In this document: positions 1-5,787 of the stretch, piece after piece
Position numbering within the stretch: position 1 is the stretch's first letter
Layout: each line of letters starts with the position of its first letter
Origin: Woeseiaceae bacterium
GTDB taxonomy: Bacteria; Pseudomonadota; Gammaproteobacteria; Steroidobacterales; Woeseiaceae
DNA length: 5,821 bases
Direction: 5' to 3'
Assembly (NCBI GenBank): GCA_022615525.1
Contig: JAKEGN010000025.1
Coordinates: forward strand, 1 to 5,821
Made by a program: the position numbers and the translations under genes
The notes under the pieces: model-generated
Database searches by the model: none
Told to the model about the DNA's origin: nothing
What the model saw: only the letters and a program-made list of their open reading frames with translations

Positions 1-61
1 GAATAAATCAGGACTTACCTGGAAAATTCGTCTGTAGCCATCGCCACGCCGCGGATTCGCG

Positions 62-90
62 TTCCTTCGCATTTCCCGCATTGCTACAAT
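62..90 (+). promoter_or_regulatory. candidate extended -10 promoter for the ydiK-like gene
   Basis: TACAAT at 85-90 matches the sigma70 -10 consensus at five of six positions and is preceded by TGC at 82-84, giving an extended -10 element. At a 17-base spacer the -35 position (62-67, TTCCTT) is poor, which extended -10 promoters tolerate. The predicted start near 97 would leave a leader of about 40 bases before the ATG at 138, with AGGG at 125-128 as the likely ribosome binding site. Read by eye only; no transcript evidence. Confidence 0.45.
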
Positions 91-137
91 GACGCCCCTC
101 AGCTCTCCGGCGACGCCGGAAACCAGGGCAGGCCCCC

Positions 138-1226
138 ATGCAAACGCAAATCCAAAGCGACCTCACACGCACGATGCTGGTCATCCTGATTATCGCGCTG
201 CTGATCAGCGGCAGCCTGTGGACGCTGCTGCCGTTCCTGAGCGCGATCATCTGGGCGACCACCATAGTCGTGGCCACCTGGCCCATGTTGCTGAGACTGC
301 AAAAGCGGATGGGGGGGCGGCGGGGCGCTGCCACAGCGTTCATGACCATCGTGATGCTGGCGGTTTTCATAGTGCCGTTTGCGCTGGCCGTCGCCGTGCT
401 GGTCGATGCGGCGGTCCGGAGCGCCGAGCTGCTAAGGTCGCTGACCAGCGAGGGCCTGCCGCCGGTGCCTGCCTGGGTAGGCGGGCTGCCGTGGATAGGA
501 GCCCGTCTCGCCGAGCGGTGGACCGAATTCGCCGCCGGCGGCCCGGAAGCCGTCACCGAGGCGCTCAGGCCGTATGCCCGTACCACGGCCAGTTGGGTAT
601 TGTCCCTGACGGGCAGCTTCGGCATGGTCGTCGTGCATTTCCTGCTCACGGTCATCCTGGTCGGCATACTCTATGCCAGCGGTGAACAGGCCGGTCGGGG
701 TGTGCTCCTGTTCGGCCGAAGGATCGGTGGGGAGCGCGGCGAGCGCACGATCCAGCTGGCGGGTCAGGCCCTGAGGGGTGTGGCCTTCGGTGTGGTGGTC
801 ACCGCGCTGGTCCAGTCCATGATCGCCGGTGCCGGCCTGTGGCTTGCGGGAGTGCCCAGGGCCGGGTTGCTGCTTGCGATTATTTTCGTGCTTTGCATAG
901 CTCAGCTTGGCCCTCTGCCGGTGCTCGTCCCTGCCATCGTGTGGCTGTTCTGGACGGACAATTTTGTGTGGGGCAGCGTGCTGGTCGTGTTTACCGTGAT
1001 CGTGGCCGTCGCAGACAACGTCCTGAAACCGATCCTGATTCGTCGCGGCGTCGACCTGCCCATGCTGCTGATCATCGCCGGTGTCATCGGCGGATTGATC
1101 GGTTTTGGCATCGTCGGGCTCTTCATCGGCCCGGTTTTGCTCGCGGTCACTTACACCCTGCTCGTGTCGTGGGTCACCGAAGGGGTGTCACCGCAGGCAG
1201 CGGCAGCGACGTCGAAAAACGGCTAG
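138..1226 (+). CDS. ydiK: AI-2E family (UPF0118/PerM-like) inner-membrane transporter, YdiK type
   Basis: 362-residue polytopic inner-membrane protein of the AI-2E/PerM exporter family. Members have been linked to export of autoinducer-2 or to Na+(Li+)/H+ antiport, but the substrate of YdiK-type members is not settled. It resembles E. coli YdiK, as I recall that sequence, over its whole length: an N-terminal hydrophobic pair (about 13-50) followed by ATWPMLLRLQKRM and GRR (46-62), a third helix (about 69-90), a soluble loop (about 91-158), a helix at about 160-181, the conserved VAFGVVVTALVQ stretch (215-226), QLGPLPVLVPAI (256-267), and the C-terminal hallmark GGLIGFGIVGLFIGPVLLAV (318-337). 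The usual family length is about 350-370, so the gene looks intact. The ATG at 138 has AGGG nine bases upstream (125-128) and starts just before the first helix. A run of seven G at codons for residues 58-60 keeps frame with the family. It is convergent with the next gene and shares no operon here. The family assignment is firm; the transported substrate is unknown. Confidence 0.93.
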   Translation: MQTQIQSDLTRTMLVILIIALLISGSLWTLLPFLSAIIWATTIVVATWPMLLRLQKRMGGRRGAATAFMTIVMLAVFIVPFALAVAVLVDAAVRSAELLRSLTSEGLPPVPAWVGGLPWIGARLAERWTEFAAGGPEAVTEALRPYARTTASWVLSLTGSFGMVVVHFLLTVILVGILYASGEQAGRGVLLFGRRIGGERGERTIQLAGQALRGVAFGVVVTALVQSMIAGAGLWLAGVPRAGLLLAIIFVLCIAQLGPLPVLVPAIVWLFWTDNFVWGSVLVVFTVIVAVADNVLKPILIRRGVDLPMLLIIAGVIGGLIGFGIVGLFIGPVLLAVTYTLLVSWVTEGVSPQAAAATSKNG

Positions 1227-1250
1227 CCGCCCGGGGCCGGCACCCCCGGG
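1215..1250 (-). terminator. candidate terminator between convergent genes
   Basis: The arms CCCGGGG (1230-1236) and CCCCGGG (1244-1250) form a seven-pair GC-only stem with a seven-base loop in the 44 bases between the two convergent stop codons. On the minus strand it is followed after ten bases by a run of five T (1219-1215), so it better fits termination of the outer-membrane-protein transcript. On the plus strand there is no T run. The ten-base gap before the T run is longer than in a canonical intrinsic terminator, so efficiency is uncertain. Confidence 0.35.
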
Positions 1251-1270
1251 TCGGATGGAGCGGAAGCGGG

Positions 1271-1966
1271 TTACCAGCGGAAACCAATGGTCAGCGGGAT
1301 GTATTCGATGTTCTTCCTTTCCCACTGTATCTGGTGAAACTTGGCTTCGATGAAAACCTGGCCGCTGGCCGTGTCAAAGCTGTAACCGGCGCCCAGGTTC
1401 CAGCCGAACTCGTCCGAAGAAACACTGCCGACGATGAAGGTGCCGGGTCCTACGCCACCCGGATAGCACCACCAGAACCACGGGTCGCAGAACGGGGGAT
1501 AGTAAACCAGGCCGTCCTGCGTGACTTCGGCACCGACGTGGTACCAACCCACGCCGCCGGTCAGGTAGAAACCGTCGCTGGCACTGCCGGGACCCCAGAT
1601 GCCGTTGACGCTCAGGGACCAGGCGTCGGCACCGCCGCCGCTGATGGACCCGTCGTTATTCGGGTCCTGGTCGATGGCATCGTTTATCGCCCGGATGGCA
1701 CTGCTGGTCAGGTCGAAGTCAACCCACGCGCCGTCGATGACGATACCGACCGGCCAGTCCGACGGCCAGTACATCGCGCCGCCATTGATGGTCCAGTTGT
1801 CATCCAAGACATCGCCCGTATCGCCGCTCGGAAATGCCCAACCGCCGGCGACATGCCCGAACCAGCTACGCGACGAGTCGTCAGGGCGCCCACCGGCCCA
1901 TGCGGGTGCGGAGAGCAGCGCGGCCCCAACGATAATGACCCAACACCGAAAGCCTGTTCGCAGCAT
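1271..1966 (-). CDS. Trp-rich exported protein, probable small outer-membrane beta-barrel
   Basis: 231 residues; I do not recognise a named family. A Sec signal peptide is clear: positive start (R3, R7), hydrophobic core about 9-21, and an APAWA-GG cleavage site after residue 24. The mature part of about 207 residues has alternating polar/aromatic strands separated by Gly/Asp/Asn-rich turns (for example 36-45, 60-67, 73-85, 115-124, 133-142, 186-197, 203-215, 221-231) and ends in FRW, an aromatic C-terminus like those recognised by the BAM complex. This fits a small eight-stranded barrel of the OMP_b-brl type. Seventeen tryptophans in 231 residues is very high. C160 and C167 flank an aromatic cluster (DPWFWW) in what looks like an external loop, so a disulfide is possible. 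DPNNDGSI (101-108) resembles the first part of an EF-hand calcium loop. The start at 1966 is favoured over an upstream in-frame ATG at 2020 because GGAGGA sits nine bases ahead and the signal peptide follows directly. Function is unknown. Confidence 0.82.
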   Translation of the reverse strand: MLRTGFRCWVIIVGAALLSAPAWAGGRPDDSSRSWFGHVAGGWAFPSGDTGDVLDDNWTINGGAMYWPSDWPVGIVIDGAWVDFDLTSSAIRAINDAIDQDPNNDGSISGGGADAWSLSVNGIWGPGSASDGFYLTGGVGWYHVGAEVTQDGLVYYPPFCDPWFWWCYPGGVGPGTFIVGSVSSDEFGWNLGAGYSFDTASGQVFIEAKFHQIQWERKNIEYIPLTIGFRW

Positions 1967-1975
1967 GATCAATTT

Positions 1976-1981
1976 TCCTCC
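1976..1981 (-). promoter_or_regulatory. strong Shine-Dalgarno deciding the start at 1966
   Basis: On the minus strand GGAGGA (1981-1976) lies nine bases before the ATG at 1966-1964. The alternative in-frame ATG at 2020 would put 18 residues, including polar and charged ones, ahead of the signal peptide, so the shorter form is preferred. Confidence 0.8.
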
Positions 1982-1999
1982 AAGACGTTGACTGGCTGA

Positions 2000-2005
2000 A
2001 TCATA
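2000..2005 (-). promoter_or_regulatory. candidate -10 box for the outer-membrane-protein gene
   Basis: TATGAT on the minus strand (2005-2000) matches the -10 consensus at five of six positions. It would start transcription near 1993, leaving a short leader of about 27 bases that still contains the Shine-Dalgarno at 1981-1976. No good -35 is seen at 16-18 bases, so this is tentative. Confidence 0.3.
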
Positions 2006-2080
2006 TACAGCCGGAGGCAAATTTCACATCCGTACTTTCCGCGCGGGCGCAAACTGTCACAATAGCTGCTCGTGTACGCC

Positions 2081-2124
2081 CCGGATTACTGCCCTGCATG
2101 ATCCTTAACACAGGGCAGGACCGG
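2081..2124. repeat. inverted repeat in the leader of the amidohydrolase gene
   Basis: CTGCCCTG (2089-2096) and CAGGGCAG (2111-2118) are perfect eight-base inverted arms separated by 14 bases. CCGG at 2081-2084 and 2121-2124 adds an outer, slightly offset pair. The repeat ends 39 bases before the ATG at 2158. It could be an operator for a dimeric regulator or an mRNA leader hairpin. There is no T run after it, so it is not an intrinsic terminator. A weak extended -10 (TGT-CACAAT, 2055-2063) lies just upstream and would place the repeat in the early transcript. Confidence 0.5.
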
Positions 2125-2142
2125 CTCCGAATCGCGGCCACG

Positions 2143-2149
2143 AAGGGGG
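2143..2149 (+). promoter_or_regulatory. Shine-Dalgarno deciding the start at 2158
   Basis: AAGGGGG (2143-2149) is followed by eight bases and then the ATG at 2158. The longer open frame begins at an ATG at 2098, but that codon sits in the loop of the inverted repeat at 2089-2118, has no purine-rich site ahead of it, and would add 20 residues in front of the signal peptide. Confidence 0.7.
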
Positions 2150-2157
2150 TGTGGCAG

Positions 2158-3264
2158 ATGATAGAACCGAATGGAATATCAGGCAGTGAAAATCGCAGGG
2201 CCCGGTGCGGCGCGGGGATCCTGTTGCTGTCCATGGCTTTCACAGTTCCGGGGCCGGTTGCTGCGCAATCCGGCGTTACAGGGCCGCTGCTGCACGATGC
2301 GCATTTTCACCTGACCAATTACGTACAGGAGGGCCTGGACATTCAGGACTTCCTCGAGATCATGGGCGACACCGTGGGCCGCGTGGCGATTTTCGGCATC
2401 CCGTTGCAACAGGCCTGGGACTACTCGAATACCGGCGACTTCGCGCCGGTGACTTACGCACAGACCGATGCGCCCCTGTACTACTACTCTTTCACTGACG
2501 CGGCGATCGCCACGGCTTACCTGTCGCTGCCCGAAAAGGATCGCGCTCGTTTCGACCCCATGATCACGGGGTTCAACCCCGCCGACATGTATGCAGTCGA
2601 TCACATACGCCGCGTGCTCGCGACCTATCCCGGGGTTTTCACGGGTATCGGTGAGTTCACGATTCACAAGGAATTTGTCTCGGCAAAGACCGCAGGGGGG
2701 CCTGCGAGCCTGCTCGACCCGGCACTGGACCGGATCCTGGAGCTTGCCGCGGAAACGGGACTCCTGGTGATCCTTCACAACGACATCGACATGCCGTTCC
2801 CGAGGCCCGGGCAGGATCCATATTCAGCCCGACAGCTCGGCGCTCTTCTGCGCCGCCATCCTCGGGCCACGGTCATCTGGGCGCATATGGGCCTGGGCCG
2901 CGTCGTCCACCCGGTCAACGACATGGCCGCCATAATGGATCGCGCATTGAGCGACCCGGAGCTGGCGCACGTTTATGTCGATCTCTCCTGGACCGCAACC
3001 GCGAAGTACCTGGTCGCGAGCCCGGAGGCAATCGCTGTCGCAGCGGAGCTGATCAACCGCCACCCGGATCGCTTTCTCTTCGGCACCGACGAGGTCGCAC
3101 CGCCCGACCGGGAAACCTACCTCAAAATCCATGCGCTCTACGCGCCACTCCTCGAGCGGCTCGATGACGGGACCCGGGAGCAATTGTTGAAGGGCAACTA
3201 CGAAAAGCTGTTTGACGCCGCCCGTGCCAGGGTGCGCGCATGGGAAAAAGACAATCTCAAATAG
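2158..3264 (+). CDS. exported amidohydrolase (Amidohydro_2-like TIM-barrel metallohydrolase)
   Basis: 368 residues. The start includes a Sec signal peptide: basic stretch RRAR at 13-16, hydrophobic core about 19-30, and probable cleavage PGPVAA-QS after residue 36, so it should act in the periplasm or outside. C17 is not in a lipobox. The mature part carries the metal ligands of the amidohydrolase superfamily in barrel order: DAHFH (47-51, the DxHxH motif on strand 1), E166 in GIGEF, H207 in VILHND, H243 in WAHMG, and D311 in FGTDE. The set HxH, E, H, H, D recalls TatD-type binuclear centres, while the WAHMG, FLFGTDE and C-terminal GNYEKLF stretches look like Amidohydro_2 (PF04909) proteins. 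The substrate is not predictable; hydrolase, lactonase and decarboxylase activities all occur in the family. No key ligand appears to be missing and the length is normal. The gene stands alone, divergent from the barrel gene and convergent with parB. Confidence 0.87.
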   Translation: MIEPNGISGSENRRARCGAGILLLSMAFTVPGPVAAQSGVTGPLLHDAHFHLTNYVQEGLDIQDFLEIMGDTVGRVAIFGIPLQQAWDYSNTGDFAPVTYAQTDAPLYYYSFTDAAIATAYLSLPEKDRARFDPMITGFNPADMYAVDHIRRVLATYPGVFTGIGEFTIHKEFVSAKTAGGPASLLDPALDRILELAAETGLLVILHNDIDMPFPRPGQDPYSARQLGALLRRHPRATVIWAHMGLGRVVHPVNDMAAIMDRALSDPELAHVYVDLSWTATAKYLVASPEAIAVAAELINRHPDRFLFGTDEVAPPDRETYLKIHALYAPLLERLDDGTREQLLKGNYEKLFDAARARVRAWEKDNLK

Positions 3265-3279
3265 TTCTGGTCTATTTGA
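3257..3279. repeat. inverted repeat spanning both convergent stop codons
   Basis: TCAAATAG (3257-3264) and CTATTTGA (3272-3279) are perfect eight-base arms around a seven-base loop. The left arm ends in the TAG of the amidohydrolase and the right arm starts with the complement of the TAG of parB, because both genes end in TCAAATAG. On the minus strand a run of five T (3249-3245) follows seven bases after the stem, so weak termination of parB is possible. The stem is AT-rich, and on the plus strand there is no T run. Confidence 0.45.
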
Positions 3280-4162
3280 TGTGCCGCAGTATGCCGTCGA
3301 GCTCGTCGAGACTGTTGTAGCTGATGATCAGCTTGCCGAAGCCCTTGCCCGAGTGGTCGAGGTGCACCCTGGCTCCCAGCTTCTCTGAAATTTCCTGTTC
3401 GAGACGACGTATATCCGCGGAAGGCGCAGCGCTTACCGCCGGTTTCTTCGCCGAGCCCTGTCCGGTCATGATGCGGCGTACGAGTTGCTCCGTCTCGCGA
3501 ACAGACAATCCCTTCTTCACCACCTGACGCGCTGCGTCGAATTGCTGGACCGGGTTCGTAATCGACAACAATGCCCGCGCATGACCCATTTCGATCTGCC
3601 GGGATTCGAGCATGGGCTTCACCTTGTCGGACAATTCGAGCAGGCGAAGCAGGTTGCTGACCGACGCCCGCGACCGGCCGACCGCATCCGCCGCTTCCTG
3701 GTGAGTGAGGTGAAACTCACGGATGAGCCGGTCGAGCGCCTTGGCCTCCTCGAGCGGGTTCAGGTTCTCCCGCTGTATGTTTTCGATGAGAGACATGGCG
3801 ATGGCCGCTTCGTCAGCCACTTCGCGTATGACCGTGGGAATTTCGGCCAGTCCCGCCATCTGCGCCGCACGCCAGCGACGCTCACCTGCGATGATTTCAT
3901 AGCGCTGGGCCGCACCGGTCTTGCCGGGCAACGGCCGTGCCACGATGGGCTGGACCACGCCCTGTGAACGGATGGAACTCGCCAGGTCTTCCAGCGTGTC
4001 CTGGCGCATGTCGACGCGGGGCTGGTATTGGCCACGCTGCAACAGCTCGAGCGGGATGTTCTTCAGAGCCCCGTCGACAACGCTGCCGGAGACCGTCATT
4101 TCGGTTACAGGCTTGCTCAAAAGCGCATCGAGGCCGCGGCCCAGTCGTTTCTTCTTGTTCAT
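3272..4162 (-). CDS. parB: chromosome partitioning protein ParB (Spo0J/Noc family CTPase clamp)
   Basis: 296 residues, a normal length for chromosomal ParB. ParB loads at parS sites near oriC, spreads as a CTP-dependent sliding clamp, and works with ParA to segregate origins. It starts with the typical KKKRLGRGLDALL (3-15), the ParA-contacting N-terminus. Next come the CTP-binding boxes GQYQPR (44-49) and GERRWRAA (93-100), the ENIQRENLNPLEEA motif (127-140), a helix-turn-helix around 154-175 with SRASVSNLLRLL (164-175), the GHARALL segment (193-199), a polar linker (about 233-250), and the C-terminal dimerisation domain to 296. The start at 4162 gives the canonical N-terminus. No classical Shine-Dalgarno precedes it, so translation may depend on ribosomes finishing parA 32 bases upstream. 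No atp gene follows within the window; instead an unrelated gene converges on it. Confidence 0.97.
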   Translation of the reverse strand: MNKKKRLGRGLDALLSKPVTEMTVSGSVVDGALKNIPLELLQRGQYQPRVDMRQDTLEDLASSIRSQGVVQPIVARPLPGKTGAAQRYEIIAGERRWRAAQMAGLAEIPTVIREVADEAAIAMSLIENIQRENLNPLEEAKALDRLIREFHLTHQEAADAVGRSRASVSNLLRLLELSDKVKPMLESRQIEMGHARALLSITNPVQQFDAARQVVKKGLSVRETEQLVRRIMTGQGSAKKPAVSAAPSADIRRLEQEISEKLGARVHLDHSGKGFGKLIISYNSLDELDGILRHIK

Positions 4163-4194
4163 CGTGCGTGGTGATCCATGTATTTCGTCAATTG

Positions 4195-4980
4195 CTAGCC
4201 CGCTGCCGACAAACGCTCGTCTTCCCGCCGCAGTACTTCGCCCGCAAGCGCGAGATAGGCGAGGGCTCCTCGCGAAGTCTTGTCATGGTACAGCACCGGC
4301 TTGCCGAAGCTCGGGGCCTCGGCAAGCCGCACGTTGCGCGGCACAACCGTGCGAAACACCTTATCGTTGAAATGTGCGAGCAGCTGGTCGGACACTTCAT
4401 TCGACAGGTTGATACGGGGATCGACCATCGTGCGCAGCAAGCCGTACACCTCGAGGTCCGGATTCACAGAGTTCTTCACCTGCTCGATGGTATTCAGCAA
4501 CGAGCTCAGTCCCTCGAGCGCGTAATACTCGCATTGCATCGGGATGAGGACACCGTCGGCCGCGGTCAGCGCGTTGACCGTCAGCATGTTGATTGACGGC
4601 GGACAATCGATAAGGATGAAATCATAGAGACCCCTGACCGGCCCCAGCGCCTGGCGAAGGCGCATCTCCCGCCCGAGTTCCTGCAGCAACCTGACTTCCG
4701 CAAGCGTCAGGTCTTCGTTGGCCGGCAATACGGCGAATCCCCCTTCCGGGGCCGAAATTATGGTATCGGCAGCGGTCGCTTCACCGAGCAGGACATCGCA
4801 GGTGGTCCGCTCGAGCTCCATCTTGTTGATGCCGCAACCCATGGTGGCATTGCCCTGCGGATCCATGTCGACAAGCAGCACGCGACGGTGAGTGGCCGCA
4901 AGCGACGCTGCAAGGTTCACGCAGGTCGTAGTCTTGCCCACCCCGCCTTTCTGATTGGCGACCGCTATGACACGAGTCAT
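4195..4980 (-). CDS. parA: chromosome partitioning ATPase ParA (Soj family)
   Basis: 261 residues, the short chromosomal ParA/Soj type without the N-terminal DNA-binding domain of plasmid ParA proteins. It is a deviant Walker ATPase that dimerises with ATP, binds nucleoid DNA nonspecifically, and is stimulated by ParB. Visible motifs: the deviant Walker A KGGVGKTT (11-18) including the signature lysine K11 and K16; the A-prime segment LLVDMDPQGNAT (35-46); Walker B FILIDCPPS (121-129); EYYALEGLSSLL (151-162); the TMVDPRINLS region (184-193); and PRNVRLAEAPSFGKPV (214-229) near the end. The ATG overlaps the rsmG stop as ATGA, suggesting translational coupling, with GGACAGG just upstream as a modest ribosome binding site. 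The gene looks complete, with no unusual insertions or missing motif residues. Confidence 0.97.
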   Translation of the reverse strand: MTRVIAVANQKGGVGKTTTCVNLAASLAATHRRVLLVDMDPQGNATMGCGINKMELERTTCDVLLGEATAADTIISAPEGGFAVLPANEDLTLAEVRLLQELGREMRLRQALGPVRGLYDFILIDCPPSINMLTVNALTAADGVLIPMQCEYYALEGLSSLLNTIEQVKNSVNPDLEVYGLLRTMVDPRINLSNEVSDQLLAHFNDKVFRTVVPRNVRLAEAPSFGKPVLYHDKTSRGALAYLALAGEVLRREDERLSAAG

Positions 4981-5621
4981 GACCTGTCCGTCCGTTGCAG
5001 TTTCACAAGGTGTCGCGATTGCGGCGGCAAATCGGGTACTTGCAGTTCGATCACACGGAAATCCCAGTCAGCCGGAGGTTTTTTCAGGTCTGCCAGCTCT
5101 TCGGCCGGATACTTGCCTTTCGCTGCCAACAGTACACCGTTTTCAGCTACGAGGTGAGCGCAAAGCTCGACGATCCGAACCAGCGTTGCCAGGGCGCGGG
5201 CGAGCACGGTATCAAAAAGCCGGTCGGCCGTGAGATCCTCCACACGCGCCTGGATCGCTGTGACATTGCCGAGCGCGAGATCGGCAATCATATGTTTAAC
5301 AAAAGCAATTTTTCGCGCATTGCTGTCCAGCAACAGGAATTGACGCTGCGGTTCCGCAATTGCCAGTGGCAGGCCGGGGAACCCGGCACCGGTGCCCACA
5401 TCGAGTACCCGTGTGCCTTCGAGATACGGGCGCAGCGCCAGGCTGTCGAGTACGTGTGCGCTCACCATCTCCCGCGGGTCGCGTATCGCTGTCAGGTTCA
5501 GTCGCCTGTTCCAGCGCTCGAGCTCGGACAGGAGTCGCGCGAGTTGCCCGGACGCGCCGTTCGGCAGCACCTGGCCGAGCGTCGCAACGCCCGCAGCAAT
5601 TCTGTCGTCGATGTCGTTCAT
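4977..5621 (-). CDS. rsmG: 16S rRNA (guanine527-N7)-methyltransferase RsmG (GidB)
   Basis: 214 residues, close to the roughly 207 of the E. coli enzyme. RsmG transfers a methyl group from S-adenosylmethionine to N7 of G527 in 16S rRNA; loss in other bacteria gives low-level streptomycin resistance. Recognisable parts: the N-terminal WNRRLNLTAIRDPREM (37-52) and HVLDSL (56-61), motif I RVLDVGTGAGFPGLPLA (71-87) that binds the cofactor, LLLDSN (96-101) followed by KIAFVKH (104-110), ARALA (141-145) in place of the common SRA form, and ENGVLLAAKG (160-169). The only usable start in frame is the ATG at 5621-5619: an in-frame TAG lies about 26 codons upstream and no GTG or TTG occurs between. There is no clear Shine-Dalgarno. 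It appears to be the first gene of rsmG-parA-parB as far as the window shows; mnmG, often just upstream, is not seen. Confidence 0.96.
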   Translation of the reverse strand: MNDIDDRIAAGVATLGQVLPNGASGQLARLLSELERWNRRLNLTAIRDPREMVSAHVLDSLALRPYLEGTRVLDVGTGAGFPGLPLAIAEPQRQFLLLDSNARKIAFVKHMIADLALGNVTAIQARVEDLTADRLFDTVLARALATLVRIVELCAHLVAENGVLLAAKGKYPAEELADLKKPPADWDFRVIELQVPDLPPQSRHLVKLQRTDRS

Positions 5622-5666
5622 GCATTCAACGGACGTGTGTCCATACAGTAGCGCGCCACTCCAGCA

Positions 5667-5739
5667 GCCGGCGCCGTGCCCGTATGCCGTTCGAGCGCAT
5701 TTCCTCTAAGTGAGAACGGCATACGGGTGCGGAGCCGGC
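5667..5739. repeat. long imperfect inverted repeat (26-base arms, 21-base loop)
   Basis: The core arms CCCGTATGCCGTTC (5679-5692) and GAACGGCATACGGG (5714-5727) are perfect over 14 bases. Pairing continues outward through 5667-5678 with 5728-5739: GCCGGC with GCCGGC, one mismatch (5673/5733), three pairs, and two positions (5677/5729 and 5678/5728) that are G-U wobbles if plus-strand RNA folds but C-A mismatches in minus-strand RNA. The total is 23 Watson-Crick pairs out of 26. No T run follows on either strand, so it is not a standard intrinsic terminator. It starts 45 bases ahead of rsmG. It may be a dispersed palindromic (REP-like) element, a leader structure, or a structured RNA. Confidence 0.75.
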
Positions 5740-5765
5740 CCGCTACCAGCGTGCCAGGAAGGGTC

Positions 5766-5787
5766 GCCTGCAATGCAGGCTCCTGCA
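5766..5787. repeat. short palindrome with an overlapping alternative stem
   Basis: GCCTGCA (5766-5772) and TGCAGGC (5774-5780) are perfect seven-base arms around one base. The right arm can instead pair in TGCAGG (5774-5779) with CCTGCA (5782-5787) across two bases. As RNA the loops are too tight without opening inner pairs, so a protein-binding palindrome is as likely as a hairpin. No function is assigned. Confidence 0.45.

Noticed and set aside
312..329. G-rich run in ydiK (seven G followed by further G clusters), possible frameshift or quadruplex.
   Set aside because: The reading frame continues through it in agreement with the family sequence, and the G clusters are explained by Gly and Arg codons.
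8..667. A 219-codon minus-strand open frame antisense to ydiK.
   Set aside because: Low-complexity Arg/Ala/Thr/Ser-rich translation, no motifs, and complete overlap with a well-supported permease gene.
839..1999. A 386-codon plus-strand open frame across the ydiK 3' half and antisense to the barrel gene.
   Set aside because: It overlaps two genes with clear family, signal-peptide or ribosome-binding-site support, has no recognisable domain, and is the expected by-product of GC-rich codon bias.
2098..2157. Longer amidohydrolase start at 2098.
   Set aside because: It has no ribosome binding site, lies in the loop of the inverted repeat, and would bury the signal peptide behind 20 extra residues; the ATG at 2158 has AAGGGGG at the right distance.
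4997..5012. Possible parS site (GTTTCAC followed by AAGGTG) near the rsmG end.
   Set aside because: Only one half of the TGTTTCACGTGAAACA consensus is present, and the bases encode the end of RsmG. A second half-site, GTGAAAC at 3710-3716 inside parB, also lacks its partner. No full parS is seen in the window.
5679..5727. CGTATGCCGT within the hairpin matches ten bases of a common Illumina adapter.
   Set aside because: The match stops after ten bases, occurs in both arms as an inverted pair, and the flanks pair further with each other, so it looks like native sequence and not adapter contamination.
5679..5727. Integron attC-like recombination site.
   Set aside because: The loop-proximal and outer sequences do not contain the RYYYAAC and GTTRRRY boxes, and no integrase or cassette is present.
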